A DNA stretch of 64,000 nt, taken from positions 930,001 through 994,000 of the forward strand of contig NZ_AP017422.1 in the NCBI RefSeq assembly GCF_002355595.1. The letters are read 5' to 3'. Every line of letters begins with the position of its first letter. Positions within the stretch are counted from its first letter, which is position 1. Shown piece after piece: positions 49,278 through 57,265 of this stretch. The position numbers and the translations under genes are program-made. Origin of the DNA: Filimonas lacunae (GTDB lineage: Bacteria > Bacteroidota > Bacteroidia > Chitinophagales > Chitinophagaceae). The notes under the pieces are model-generated. The model searched no databases. It was not told the DNA's origin and was given only the letters and a program-made list of their open reading frames with translations.

Positions 49278-50063
49278 CTAATGTTTTTTGGGGGGAATGA
49301 TGTGTGTGGCGTCTTCCTGTGCCAGATACTTCAGGTAAGAATAGATTTTATGGTGGATAGGAGCAAATTTAAGGCCTTGTCCAATAAGGGTCTGGCTATT
49401 TGACTGGATTACAAAGTCTAAAACACCTGGATCATATACGCTGTTCCAGTCGAACTTTTTATTGGCAGGCAGCATTAAAACGAGACTTTTGGTAAGAGTA
49501 TCCAGTAGTTTTTTGTATTGGTTGTCGCTCAATTTGTGATATGTCCATACCGGTGGCTCCTGATTGGTATAAAAGCCACCATTTGCTTCTTTTAATATTC
49601 TATCTGCTGTAACAATATATCGTTGTGATCCCCAGGTGCCAAAATAGCCCATTCTTAACAGCTGGAAGTTCTGTAATGGCACAATCCGTTTGTTGATATT
49701 CACAAAATTCAGAGTGTCATAGCCTTTTATCGTTTTTCCTGATTGAAAGAGCGGTTGTATTATATATAATGAATCAGGTGTGTTTAATAATATTTTGCAT
49801 GCGATTTTAGGTATGGCGGGGCGTGGATTGGAGAGAGGTTGCATAAAAAGTGTATCCTGGATTATGTTATACTTTACGTACAAATCATGTTCGAAAAAAC
49901 TACAGATAAGTGAAGAATCGGTCATGAATGTTATTTCATCCAGTTTTTGACTTATCAATCTTTTTCCGGTAAAAGGGTTTTGTTGTGCTACTGTAGAAAG
50001 GGAAAGGAGGAAGTAGAAAAGCAAACAGGCTGTAAAGGGTTTGATAATATACCTCACAGACAT
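49278..50063 (-). CDS. Exported protein of unknown function
   Basis: The preferred start MSVRYIIKPFTACLLFYFLLSLSTVAQQ gives 261 residues with a signal peptide cleaved after VAQ; an in-frame Met 20 codons upstream (50123) would bury that signal. The mature protein has no motif I recognise. It includes ITFMTDSSLICSFFEHDLYVKYN, a central RMGYFGTWGSQRYIVTADR and a C-terminal WTYHKLSDNQYKKLLDTLTKSL. There are two to three Cys. It is on the same strand as the PepSY-like gene but separated by 229 bases, so probably has its own promoter. Lineage-specific periplasmic protein is the best that can be said. Confidence 0.55.
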   Translation of the reverse strand: MSVRYIIKPFTACLLFYFLLSLSTVAQQNPFTGKRLISQKLDEITFMTDSSLICSFFEHDLYVKYNIIQDTLFMQPLSNPRPAIPKIACKILLNTPDSLYIIQPLFQSGKTIKGYDTLNFVNINKRIVPLQNFQLLRMGYFGTWGSQRYIVTADRILKEANGGFYTNQEPPVWTYHKLSDNQYKKLLDTLTKSLVLMLPANKKFDWNSVYDPGVLDFVIQSNSQTLIGQGLKFAPIHHKIYSYLKYLAQEDATHIIPPKKH

Positions 50064-50221
50064 TTTGCAGGTGATTTCTTTAAGTTTGAAAGTGGACGTG
50101 AAATTTTCAGGAACAGAGTTCATGGTTGTTAAAAAATATCAGGCAAAATATAAAAATAATGTTTGCTGCCTTTATACCTGCTTGTGTAATTTCTTTGTTT
50201 TTTTCATCTAAATTGTTATCT

Positions 50222-50920
50222 CTAACAGATCATCAATAATCTACTTTGTCCGGGCTTTTCCTTTGGTGCACGGTGAATACAAGGTGGAACCTTACTTTCA
50301 GGATGATCAATTGCCAACCTCCATAGGTGACCAATACCTAAGCTTGTAGGGTGTGCATTAGGAGTAGCCTGATAGTGCAGATCAAAGAAATGTTCACTTA
50401 AGAAAGAATCAAAACCTTCCTCTGCTCCATGATATAATTTTCTGAGTTCATCGCGTATTTCAGGAATCAATATTTTCTGTTGAACTTGTGAATTGGGCAG
50501 TATTTCGCTCGACTCGCCATAGTAAGTGCATAAAAAGGTGTCAGTAGGTATAGGGGAGCGATCTACATGAAAAGAATAAACATCGGTTGGAAAAAACGGA
50601 TAATTCTCGTCCCGGTCGTAGTGGTTGATCACATTCAGGGTGGGAGATGCTCCATGTGTTTTTAGTGCCTGCAAGTCGTTTATAAGAATTTCACGGGCAA
50701 GTTGTCCTTGTTCACTTAACTGAAGTGCATAAAGTTCTTCCTGTTCAATTGTAGTGATATTTCCGCTTAACGCTACCTTTTTAACAATCTCAGAAAAATC
50801 GCCTGTTAGTTTACGGGTCCAGCAAATGGCATTGACCATTCCATTATAGGGTGTAGAAACCAGGTCATGGAAATTTGTTACACAGTGAACCTGATTCTCT
50901 GAATGGGATAAATCTATCAT
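50222..50920 (-). CDS. DUF1826-like protein
   Basis: The start MIDLSHSENQVHC (50920) gives 232 residues; a longer frame to 51019 would read through the degenerate hairpin region. FHVDRSPIPTDTFLCTYYGESSEIL in the middle and PPCIHRAPKEKPGQSRLLMIC at the C-terminus resemble the conserved FHxDxx/LCTYxG and HRSP...RLL blocks of DUF1826, a family seen in Proteobacteria and Bacteroidota near zinc-uptake genes. The conserved His/Asp and His/Arg pattern hints at metal binding, but activity is unknown. No zinc gene is adjacent. The family call is from memory of motifs. Confidence 0.55.
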   Translation of the reverse strand: MIDLSHSENQVHCVTNFHDLVSTPYNGMVNAICWTRKLTGDFSEIVKKVALSGNITTIEQEELYALQLSEQGQLAREILINDLQALKTHGASPTLNVINHYDRDENYPFFPTDVYSFHVDRSPIPTDTFLCTYYGESSEILPNSQVQQKILIPEIRDELRKLYHGAEEGFDSFLSEHFFDLHYQATPNAHPTSLGIGHLWRLAIDHPESKVPPCIHRAPKEKPGQSRLLMIC

Positions 50921-51339
50921 AATAGTTCCTGTAAATGTAAGATCATTTGACAATGAAGAGTGTCTTGATCCATAAGCCACCCTAGGGGAGGTTCGGAAAA
51001 AATAAAAAAGCCTTAACATTTCTGTTAAAGCTTTTTCTGTGGAGAGGAGCGGGGAAATGTCGAACTTTTTGGAGGATTTTGAGGAAATATGTAATAAGTT
51101 GAATGCTTAGGTTGATGATACTTATGTTTATATGTTCTTATCACCCCAATAATTGGGCGGGCTGAACTTGGAGTTTGGCTTTATTCCAATGTTTTAACCC
51201 TAAGCATAATTATATGGAGACTTTAGACACATTCAATGGGATTGTACTATAGCCCTGATTCAAACCCGGAAGAACCATTCTCAAACATGCCCGGTACGCT
51301 CCGCAGATTTGCAACAATTTACAGGAAACAGATAATTAT
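50921..51339. other. 419-base gene-free region with a degenerate terminator and a tRNA-like scar
   Basis: It contains an imperfect hairpin (51005-51036), a stretch resembling the 3' part of a minus-strand tRNA-Ser gene (about 51041-51066: GGAGAGG, then TCGAAC), and a 13-base palindrome CCCAAT-A-ATTGGG (51145-51157). No open frame with coding character and no clear promoter for the TlpA gene were seen. Confidence 0.45.
51005..51036 (-). terminator. Imperfect hairpin resembling the tRNA-Val terminator
   Basis: TTAACA (51013-51018) pairs with TGTTAA (51023-51028); after a C/A mismatch, AAAGC and GCTTT extend the stem. Its sequence closely parallels the terminator beside tRNA-Val at 54934. Confidence 0.5.
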
Positions 51340-52461
51340 ATGAAATGTTGTCTTATTGGTTTCCTGTGTATCCTGTATTTCAGCCAAACCCAGGCACAGG
51401 GTAAGTTTGTTGTAGAAGGAGAAATAGCTGCTGTATACAATGGGAAGTATATGTATTTATGGGGAATTGATTTTTCGAAAATGAACCCGGAAATTCATGA
51501 CTCTGCGTTGATTAAAAATGGGAAGTTTAGATTTTCCGGTACTATTAATACTCCAGCCCTGCTGGCCTCTTTATATCTGAAAGATGTAAAGCATTTTTTT
51601 ACGCAGTTGTATGTTGAGCCTAAGGTTGTAAGGTTGAAGGCTATACCCCGGAACGGAAATGGAACTCCGGCCACTGCACAAATAGATAAAAGCAAAGTAA
51701 ACAGCCAGTATAAAGAATGGAGAGAAAAAAACGACAGTGCTAAAAACGAAGTATTCAGGCTGTACCCGTTAATTGATTCGCTGGAAAAAGCAGGGGCAGA
51801 TTCACTGGTTGTAAGAGCTTTGCAGGAAAGACTAGCCGGTTTAAAGGAGGTGTTGCTGAAGAAAGAAATTGACTTTGTACGCACGCATCCCAAGGCATAT
51901 CTCTCGCTATATTGGCTTTCATATGAAATGTCTGGTTCTTTATCTTCCCGGCCAGCACTACTGAACGGGCTTTTTGATTCTTTAAACCCGGCATTGCAGC
52001 AGCTGCCTGAGGGTATTGCCCTTAAAAAGGCGATCGGGTATGCTACAGGCATTCAGCCCGGAAAAAAGTTGCCTGCATTTTCGATACCTGACAGCACTGG
52101 CACCTGGTATTCATTGGATAGCTTTAAAGGGAAATATATACTGCTCGATTTCTGGGCATCCTGGTGTAAGCCCTGTATTGAAAAAATGCCGGAACTAAAA
52201 GAGTTATATAGTAGTTACCACCATAAGGGATTGGATATTGTAGGCATTTCTATGGACTATGACCGGAAAAGCTGGCTGAAGAGTTTGCAACTTCATCAGT
52301 TGCCATGGGTTCAGTTATCTCAATTGAAAGGTTGGGCCAGCCCCATTGCCGGGGAATTGAATATAACCTATCTTCCGCAAACTATTCTGGTAGATAGCAA
52401 CCGCAATATAGTAGCAATAGACCCGATACTTCCGGCTAAACTTAAAGAACTATTACCATGA
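51340..52461 (+). CDS. TlpA-family thiol-disulfide oxidoreductase with N-terminal DUF4369-like domain
   Basis: The 373-residue exported protein has a signal peptide (CCLIGFLCILYFSQTQAQG), a DUF4369-like beta domain (about 22-120: GKFVVEGEIAAVYNGKYMYL, IHDSALIKNGKFRFSGTI), a helical linker and a thioredoxin-fold domain (about 240-373). The redox motif WCKPC has Cys276 and Cys279, with cis-Pro in TYLPQTI. It probably reduces or isomerises periplasmic disulfides. The stop overlaps the LytS-type kinase start by 4 bases (ATGA), and a LytTR regulator follows, so a redox enzyme is made together with a two-component system. Confidence 0.88.
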   Translation: MKCCLIGFLCILYFSQTQAQGKFVVEGEIAAVYNGKYMYLWGIDFSKMNPEIHDSALIKNGKFRFSGTINTPALLASLYLKDVKHFFTQLYVEPKVVRLKAIPRNGNGTPATAQIDKSKVNSQYKEWREKNDSAKNEVFRLYPLIDSLEKAGADSLVVRALQERLAGLKEVLLKKEIDFVRTHPKAYLSLYWLSYEMSGSLSSRPALLNGLFDSLNPALQQLPEGIALKKAIGYATGIQPGKKLPAFSIPDSTGTWYSLDSFKGKYILLDFWASWCKPCIEKMPELKELYSSYHHKGLDIVGISMDYDRKSWLKSLQLHQLPWVQLSQLKGWASPIAGELNITYLPQTILVDSNRNIVAIDPILPAKLKELLP

Positions 52462-54122
52462 GCATTTATTTAGTACCTGGGCGGAGTGGTATGGTGGTAT
52501 TGTTGCTGCTGCTTGCCTGCGGGTTGAGGGCGCAGCTGTATAATCCGCAGAAGATTTCATGCCACTACATCCTGGGTGAATTGCATCTCACCATTTCAAA
52601 CAACTTTCTGGCAGGTAAGCATCTCAGTTCGCAGGATAAAATTTCAACCCCGTATCACGAATATGCGCTGGAGTGTTATGGCAGCCTTACTACAATTAGT
52701 ATATTACAAAAAGACAGGTATACGCAACTTAAGCAACATGCAGGCACTTTCTTTTTTGATAGCTCCCTGCCTGCGCAGGTGCAACAGAACCTGAAAGAAC
52801 TGTTTGTACGTATTGAAAGAAACGATACCCTGCTACGGGAAGGGCTGTTAAGCAAACATGCATTGCCATTTATAGATACCTCAGTGTATCGCAATGATAA
52901 TAAGCCGGTAGCGCCCAGTCTTCAATTGGTAAATGATAGTTTGCAGGTGGGAGATGTACTTTCTGTCAGGTTGTATGATGGTACCGGAAAACCGGTTATA
53001 GCTTTCAGGATAAGACGAAAATGGGCATATACACAGCCGTATCTGTGTGCTTTTCGTAATGATTCTACTGGTAATACAATGCACTTTATTCATCAGGAGC
53101 TTTTCCGTACAGAAGATTGGGTTAAAAATCATTCATATGCGGACTGGCCGGCTCCAGGGCTGGAATTAAACAACCGTGAGTTTAAAGCAGGTTCAAACCT
53201 TACGTGTCATTTCCGGCCGGAATCGGGAAAGGGGGATTCTTTATATCTTTTTCGTCTTATCAGCCCCGGGCAGGCCGCTCCGCAATGGACAAAAACGGAT
53301 GGAAAAATTATTATACCTGCTCTGGCACACAATACACAATACCAGCTGGAAGTAAAGTATGCCGACAGGGCTGGTAATGTTTCTGTTTATAGCTTTTATA
53401 CACCAGCCCATTGGTATCAAACCCTGTGGTTTGTTTTATCAGCCGGTTTTATATTTTTTACTGCTGTTGTGGTTACCTGGCTGCTGTATATAGCTGGCCG
53501 TAATAAAAGGCGCTTACGGCAGCAGAAGCTGGAAATGCAGGTTGTATATTCCCAAATGAATCCTCATTTCGTTTTTAATGCTATGAGTTCTATACAAGGT
53601 CTTATAAATGATGGTAAGATAGAGAAAGCCAACATATATCTTACCGGTTTTGCAGGGCTGCTTCGTGCAGGTATACTTCATGCGCGGAAAGAGTGGATTC
53701 CGGTGACCAGCGAAATGAAATCAGTAGAAAGTTATATAGCTCTGGAAGCGCTCCGTTTCAATTTTAAATATTCTATATGGGTTGCGCCTGATATTGCAGA
53801 TAGTATAATGTTGCCTCCGTTATTGTCGCAGCCACTTATTGAAAATGCTGTTAAACATGGATTGGCAGGCCTTGGAGAAGCTGGTATGCTCGGTATATCA
53901 GTAAGTGTGGAGGGAAGGGATATTGTATTTTTAATAAATGATAACGGGCCAGGTTTCCATATAGCCCCGGGCACTAAAGGGCAGGGGATAGCTTTGACAA
54001 ATGACAGGATTGCCTTATTTAACAGCATCTATCATCCGCTCAGCATTAGTCTTGTATTTAATAAACGCGCGGAAATTGGTACAGCTTGCATTATACGTTA
54101 TAAAAACTGGTTAGAGGTATGA
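52458..54122 (+). CDS. LytS/YehU-type sensor histidine kinase
   Basis: The 554-residue protein has an N-terminal signal/anchor (MVVLLLLLACGLRAQ), a large periplasmic region ending in a beta-rich Y_Y_Y-like segment (ALAHNTQYQLEVKYADRAGNVS), a single transmembrane helix (LWFVLSAGFIFFTAVVVTWLLYIA, about 323-346), and the His_kinase domain with QMNPHFVFNAMSSIQG (His370). The HATPase part shows PLIENAVKHG (N box) and DNGPGF with GIALTNDRI. It overlaps both neighbours by 4 bases. The periplasmic sensor domain is not of a type I recognise. Confidence 0.88.
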   Translation: MSIYLVPGRSGMVVLLLLLACGLRAQLYNPQKISCHYILGELHLTISNNFLAGKHLSSQDKISTPYHEYALECYGSLTTISILQKDRYTQLKQHAGTFFFDSSLPAQVQQNLKELFVRIERNDTLLREGLLSKHALPFIDTSVYRNDNKPVAPSLQLVNDSLQVGDVLSVRLYDGTGKPVIAFRIRRKWAYTQPYLCAFRNDSTGNTMHFIHQELFRTEDWVKNHSYADWPAPGLELNNREFKAGSNLTCHFRPESGKGDSLYLFRLISPGQAAPQWTKTDGKIIIPALAHNTQYQLEVKYADRAGNVSVYSFYTPAHWYQTLWFVLSAGFIFFTAVVVTWLLYIAGRNKRRLRQQKLEMQVVYSQMNPHFVFNAMSSIQGLINDGKIEKANIYLTGFAGLLRAGILHARKEWIPVTSEMKSVESYIALEALRFNFKYSIWVAPDIADSIMLPPLLSQPLIENAVKHGLAGLGEAGMLGISVSVEGRDIVFLINDNGPGFHIAPGTKGQGIALTNDRIALFNSIYHPLSISLVFNKRAEIGTACIIRYKNWLEV

Positions 54123-54865
54123 TTACAGCAGTGATAATTGATGATGAACAAAATAATATAGTCAATTTACAACGACTGCTGGAGAAATATTGCCCGGAGG
54201 TGAAGGTAGTTGGTATAGCGGCAGATGCCAATACCGGAATAGCGACTATTGCATCTGTGAATCCTGATCTTGTATTTCTGGATATACGGATGCCTGGTAA
54301 AGATGGCTTTGAGATGCTCCGGGATATTAAAGAAGTATTTTTTGAGATTGTTTTTGTTACTGCATTTGATGAGTATGGTATACAGGCAATAAAGCGTGCA
54401 GCGATGGACTATCTGCTAAAGCCGGTTGATATTGGTGAACTAAAGCTGGCTGTAGAGAAATCGGTTGTGCGTATGCAGCAGAAAAAAGAAAACAGGCAGT
54501 TGCAATATTTGCAGGCTATTCTACAGCAGGGCTTTCAGCAGGCCGAACATCGGATTGCATTACCAGGTGTTAAACAAACCCGCTTTGTGTTTACCCGCGA
54601 TATTGTGCGGTGTGAAAGCGCCAATAGTTATACGCATTTTTATATGCAGGACGGCGAAAAGATTACAGTATCTGTACCGTTGATTGAATATGAAGACATG
54701 CTGGGTGGATTTGGCTTTATTCGCTGTCATCAGTCTCATCTTATTAATAAGCGTTACGTAAAAAGCATAGGTAAGGACGAAGGTGGTTATATTTTGATGT
54801 TGAACGGCGATCAGGTTCCGCTATCTCGTCAAAAGCGGGATTATGTGAAGAAGAAAATCTTGTAA
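54119..54865 (+). CDS. LytTR-family response regulator
   Basis: The 248-residue protein has a receiver domain (1-120) with the acidic pocket DDEQ, phospho-acceptor Asp55 in VFLDIRMPGKDGF, Thr in VTAF and Lys in LLKPVD, followed by a coiled linker and a LytTR DNA-binding domain (about 145-248: RFVFTRDIVRCESANSYTHFY, RCHQSHLINKRYVKSI, VPLSRQKRDYVKKKIL). It overlaps the LytS-type kinase start-to-stop by 4 bases and must be its partner. Its targets cannot be read, but its own operon is an obvious candidate. Confidence 0.92.
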   Translation: MITAVIIDDEQNNIVNLQRLLEKYCPEVKVVGIAADANTGIATIASVNPDLVFLDIRMPGKDGFEMLRDIKEVFFEIVFVTAFDEYGIQAIKRAAMDYLLKPVDIGELKLAVEKSVVRMQQKKENRQLQYLQAILQQGFQQAEHRIALPGVKQTRFVFTRDIVRCESANSYTHFYMQDGEKITVSVPLIEYEDMLGGFGFIRCHQSHLINKRYVKSIGKDEGGYILMLNGDQVPLSRQKRDYVKKKIL

Positions 54866-54933
54866 AAGCAATGCCTGGAAAGTTTTGGTTTTGTTCCATC
54901 ATTTTTGACAAAAAAATGAAATGGCGGAAAATA

Positions 54934-54962
54934 AAAAAGCCTCAACATTTGTTGAGGCTTTT
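54934..54962. terminator. Bidirectional terminator between the LytTR gene and tRNA-Val
   Basis: AAAAGCCTCAAC and GTTGAGGCTTTT form a perfect 12-base stem with A and T runs on its two sides, serving the LytTR operon and the minus-strand tRNA. Confidence 0.85.
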
Positions 54963-54964
54963 GT

Positions 54965-55038
54965 GGGAGCACACGGGCTCGAACCGCGGACCCTCTGCTT
55001 GTAAGGCAGATGCTCTAAACCAACTGAGCTATGCTCCC
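54965..55038 (-). tRNA. tRNA-Val (anticodon TAC)
   Basis: On the minus strand the 74 bases fold as a full cloverleaf: acceptor GGGAGCA/TGCTCCC, D arm GCTC...GAGC, anticodon stem TCTGC/GCAGA with loop CTTACAA (anticodon TAC), variable loop GGGTC and T arm CGCGG/CCGTG with loop TTCGAGC. CCA is not encoded. A terminator follows its 3' end. Confidence 0.95.
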
Positions 55039-55124
55039 TTTACATTCCGTTGACGCTGAATGCGTTCGGGTTGCAAATATAGGATTCGTTTTATTACTGC
55101 CAAATTCTTTTTGAAAAAATCTTA

Positions 55125-56138
55125 TCAGGTGTATTGCTTGTCTTCCCAATACTCATTGTCACATTCCAGCAGGGTGGCTATATCTTTTCGTATAGTGGCC
55201 CATGTACTTTCTTCCGCATTGGTAAGCTTGCCTATGTAAGCGGTATTGTCATACGTTTTGCCTGCGCCATAGTAAATGCCGCAATCGATAGGGCTGTCGC
55301 GGAAGAAATAACCTCTGAAGCGCAGCACACTGTTGCTTTGTAAGGGCAGTATGTGGCAAAGCTTCTTATTGGCAAAGCCTACTTTGTTATGTTCTTTATC
55401 GCGCCATACAATAAAGCTGTTGTCATTAGTGAGTAACTGTGCAATGCAGTCAGGTGTATTTTTCAGTGTGCTTTTATCTATGTAGGTACCGCCGGTAGTA
55501 AAAGTGCCTTCCTGTATGGTGTATTGCAGCAGTGGATGCAGCGTAAGACTTTGCTGGTAGTCATCGGAAAGAAAGGCGCTTAAGTCGGGCTGTTGCTCTA
55601 CTTCCAGCCAGCAGTCTTTGCGAAACTTGTTCGATTGGTCGGGTTTCCAGATGCTTATCTTAACAGATATCTTTTGCTGCTGCCATTGGCAGGAAGCGGA
55701 TGCGTATTCGCTGGTATCGTTTTCAAATATGCTGTCGGGATCGCCCCACAAATTTATAAAATGTGTTTTTATCTGCTGATAAGTATCCCATCCTGGTGAA
55801 GCAAAACGTACTTCCGCTGTAAGGCGTGAAACGGGCCAGTGTGGGTTAAATACATTAGGACTTTCCCATGATGGGGTGGCTATGGTAACCTCGGGTATAA
55901 TGATGCCGAATAGTTGAACCGGCTTTTTAATAAAGTAATGCAAGCCTTTGAAGTTGGGATTAGGAAAATCAATCGGCTGCTTTTTTACATAAGGCTGTTT
56001 TTCCAGCTCTTCAAAAGTGGCCCAGGGAAACAATTGTTCGGGATTATCCAGGCGAATAGCTTCCTGTAACCGGGTATCGTTGTCAGTGTAATCTGCTGCA
56101 AGTGTGGCGGGAGCCTGTTTCTTCTTAAAAAAGAACAT
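55125..56138 (-). CDS. Cytosolic protein of unknown function
   Basis: The 337-residue product begins with MFFFKKKQAPATLAADYTDND and has no signal peptide or membrane helix. It is rich in Trp, Gln and Asp and includes WPVSRLTAEVRFASPGWDTYQQIKTH, HFINLWGDPDSIFE and SVLRFRGYFFRDSPIDCGIYYG. I recognise no domain. The composition and isolated location next to a tRNA gene would suit a lineage-specific or immunity-type protein, but nothing specific supports this. It has a normal start and spacing and clear coding character. Confidence 0.5.
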   Translation of the reverse strand: MFFFKKKQAPATLAADYTDNDTRLQEAIRLDNPEQLFPWATFEELEKQPYVKKQPIDFPNPNFKGLHYFIKKPVQLFGIIIPEVTIATPSWESPNVFNPHWPVSRLTAEVRFASPGWDTYQQIKTHFINLWGDPDSIFENDTSEYASASCQWQQQKISVKISIWKPDQSNKFRKDCWLEVEQQPDLSAFLSDDYQQSLTLHPLLQYTIQEGTFTTGGTYIDKSTLKNTPDCIAQLLTNDNSFIVWRDKEHNKVGFANKKLCHILPLQSNSVLRFRGYFFRDSPIDCGIYYGAGKTYDNTAYIGKLTNAEESTWATIRKDIATLLECDNEYWEDKQYT

Positions 56139-56245
56139 AAGTTGAATCTAGTATAAGGGTATATAATATAGCTAATGTAAGGAGAAATGGAAATATATAC
56201 TAGCAGCTGCAACGAAGGTTGTTAATTTAGTGGCAGATTTATGCT

Positions 56246-57265
56246 ATGAGGTACAGATGGGTAATACTTTGTTGGGGGATAGGAATGCTGGCCGCGTGTA
56301 AAAAAAATCACACAGCTACAGGCGCATTTTATTACTGGAAAAGCAGTTATCAATTGGATAGTGTGCAGCAGGAGGCGTTGCAACAGGCAGCGGGCAACCG
56401 GTTATACCTGCACTTTTTTGATATAGGCTGGATAGATGCACAGCACCGGGCTGTTCCGCAGGCGGTGGTGCAGTTTACACAAACCGCAAGCCACCTGAAC
56501 ATTACACCTGTTGTATACATTACCAATAAAGTGTTTGAAAACATAGCAGACAGCGCTATTGATAGCCTGGCCCGCAATACCTGGCAGCTGGTGTATGGTA
56601 TGTGCCGGCGGGAAAGTATTACCTGGAAAACGTTACAAACCGATTGTGACTGGACGTTAAACACCCGCGATAAGTATTTCACTTTCCTGCGGGTGTTAAA
56701 GCGTTATAGTCATAAACAGCTGGAAGCTACTATCCGGTTACACCAGGTAAAGTACAAAGAGCGCACCGGCGTACCTCCCGTAGATAAGGGGATATTGATG
56801 TATTACAATATGGGTAGCCTGGATGCCAATATTGATCATCCCAGCTCTATTTATAACGAAGCAGATGCTGCTAAGTATATTGCAAGTGTGCCGCGCTATC
56901 CGTTACAGCTGGATGTGGCGTTGCCTGTGTTTAGCTGGGCGGTGCATATACGCAATGGTCGTGTTATTCAACTATACAGCAAAACCAGGCGCAGCCGTTT
57001 ACAGCATACCGGCGACTTTGAGCAAACGGGTCGTAATGTGTTCCGTGCTACGCATAGCTTTTTTATGGGCGGTACCTATGTAAAGGAAAACGATATTTTT
57101 AAACTGGAGGAAACAGGCAGGAAAATTGCTGAGAAAGCAGCACATCAGCTGGCGGCAGTGCTGCCTATGAATCATCAACGAACAATAGTGTATTATGAGC
57201 TTTCTACATTCGACCCGGAAGAGTATCAAACAAAAGATTTCATTAGGCTTTCTGATTGCTTTTAG
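56246..57265 (+). CDS. Conserved lipoprotein of unknown function, possibly TIM-barrel glycosidase-like
   Basis: The 339-residue protein has a lipoprotein signal (VILCWGIGMLAAC, lipobox LAAC, Cys18) and a single large domain beginning FYYWKSSYQLDSVQQEAL. Alternating strand/helix segments (NRLYLHFFDIGWID, ITPVVYITNKVF, LQTDCDWTLNTRDKYFTFLRVLKRY, LEATIRLHQVKYK, GILMYYNMGSLD, LQLDVALPVFSWAV) suggest a beta/alpha-barrel like DUF3142 or other glycoside-hydrolase-like folds, with conserved acids in DCDW and DVALP. This fold idea is mine and untested. The 3' end overlaps the next gene by 71 bases, so the two are certainly linked. Confidence 0.6.
   Translation: MRYRWVILCWGIGMLAACKKNHTATGAFYYWKSSYQLDSVQQEALQQAAGNRLYLHFFDIGWIDAQHRAVPQAVVQFTQTASHLNITPVVYITNKVFENIADSAIDSLARNTWQLVYGMCRRESITWKTLQTDCDWTLNTRDKYFTFLRVLKRYSHKQLEATIRLHQVKYKERTGVPPVDKGILMYYNMGSLDANIDHPSSIYNEADAAKYIASVPRYPLQLDVALPVFSWAVHIRNGRVIQLYSKTRRSRLQHTGDFEQTGRNVFRATHSFFMGGTYVKENDIFKLEETGRKIAEKAAHQLAAVLPMNHQRTIVYYELSTFDPEEYQTKDFIRLSDCF

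Noticed and set aside
51231-51269. A 12-codon leader peptide frame before the TlpA gene
   Set aside because: It has no ribosome-binding site, no amino-acid run and no attenuator-like structure; chance is sufficient.
54871-55053. A 60-codon plus-strand open frame
   Set aside because: It reads through the complement of tRNA-Val and its terminator, a common false gene.
57195-57265. A frameshift splitting one long gene at the lipoprotein/helical-protein overlap
   Set aside because: Each frame has its own export signal or natural C-terminus, so two overlapping genes explain the data better than one broken gene.
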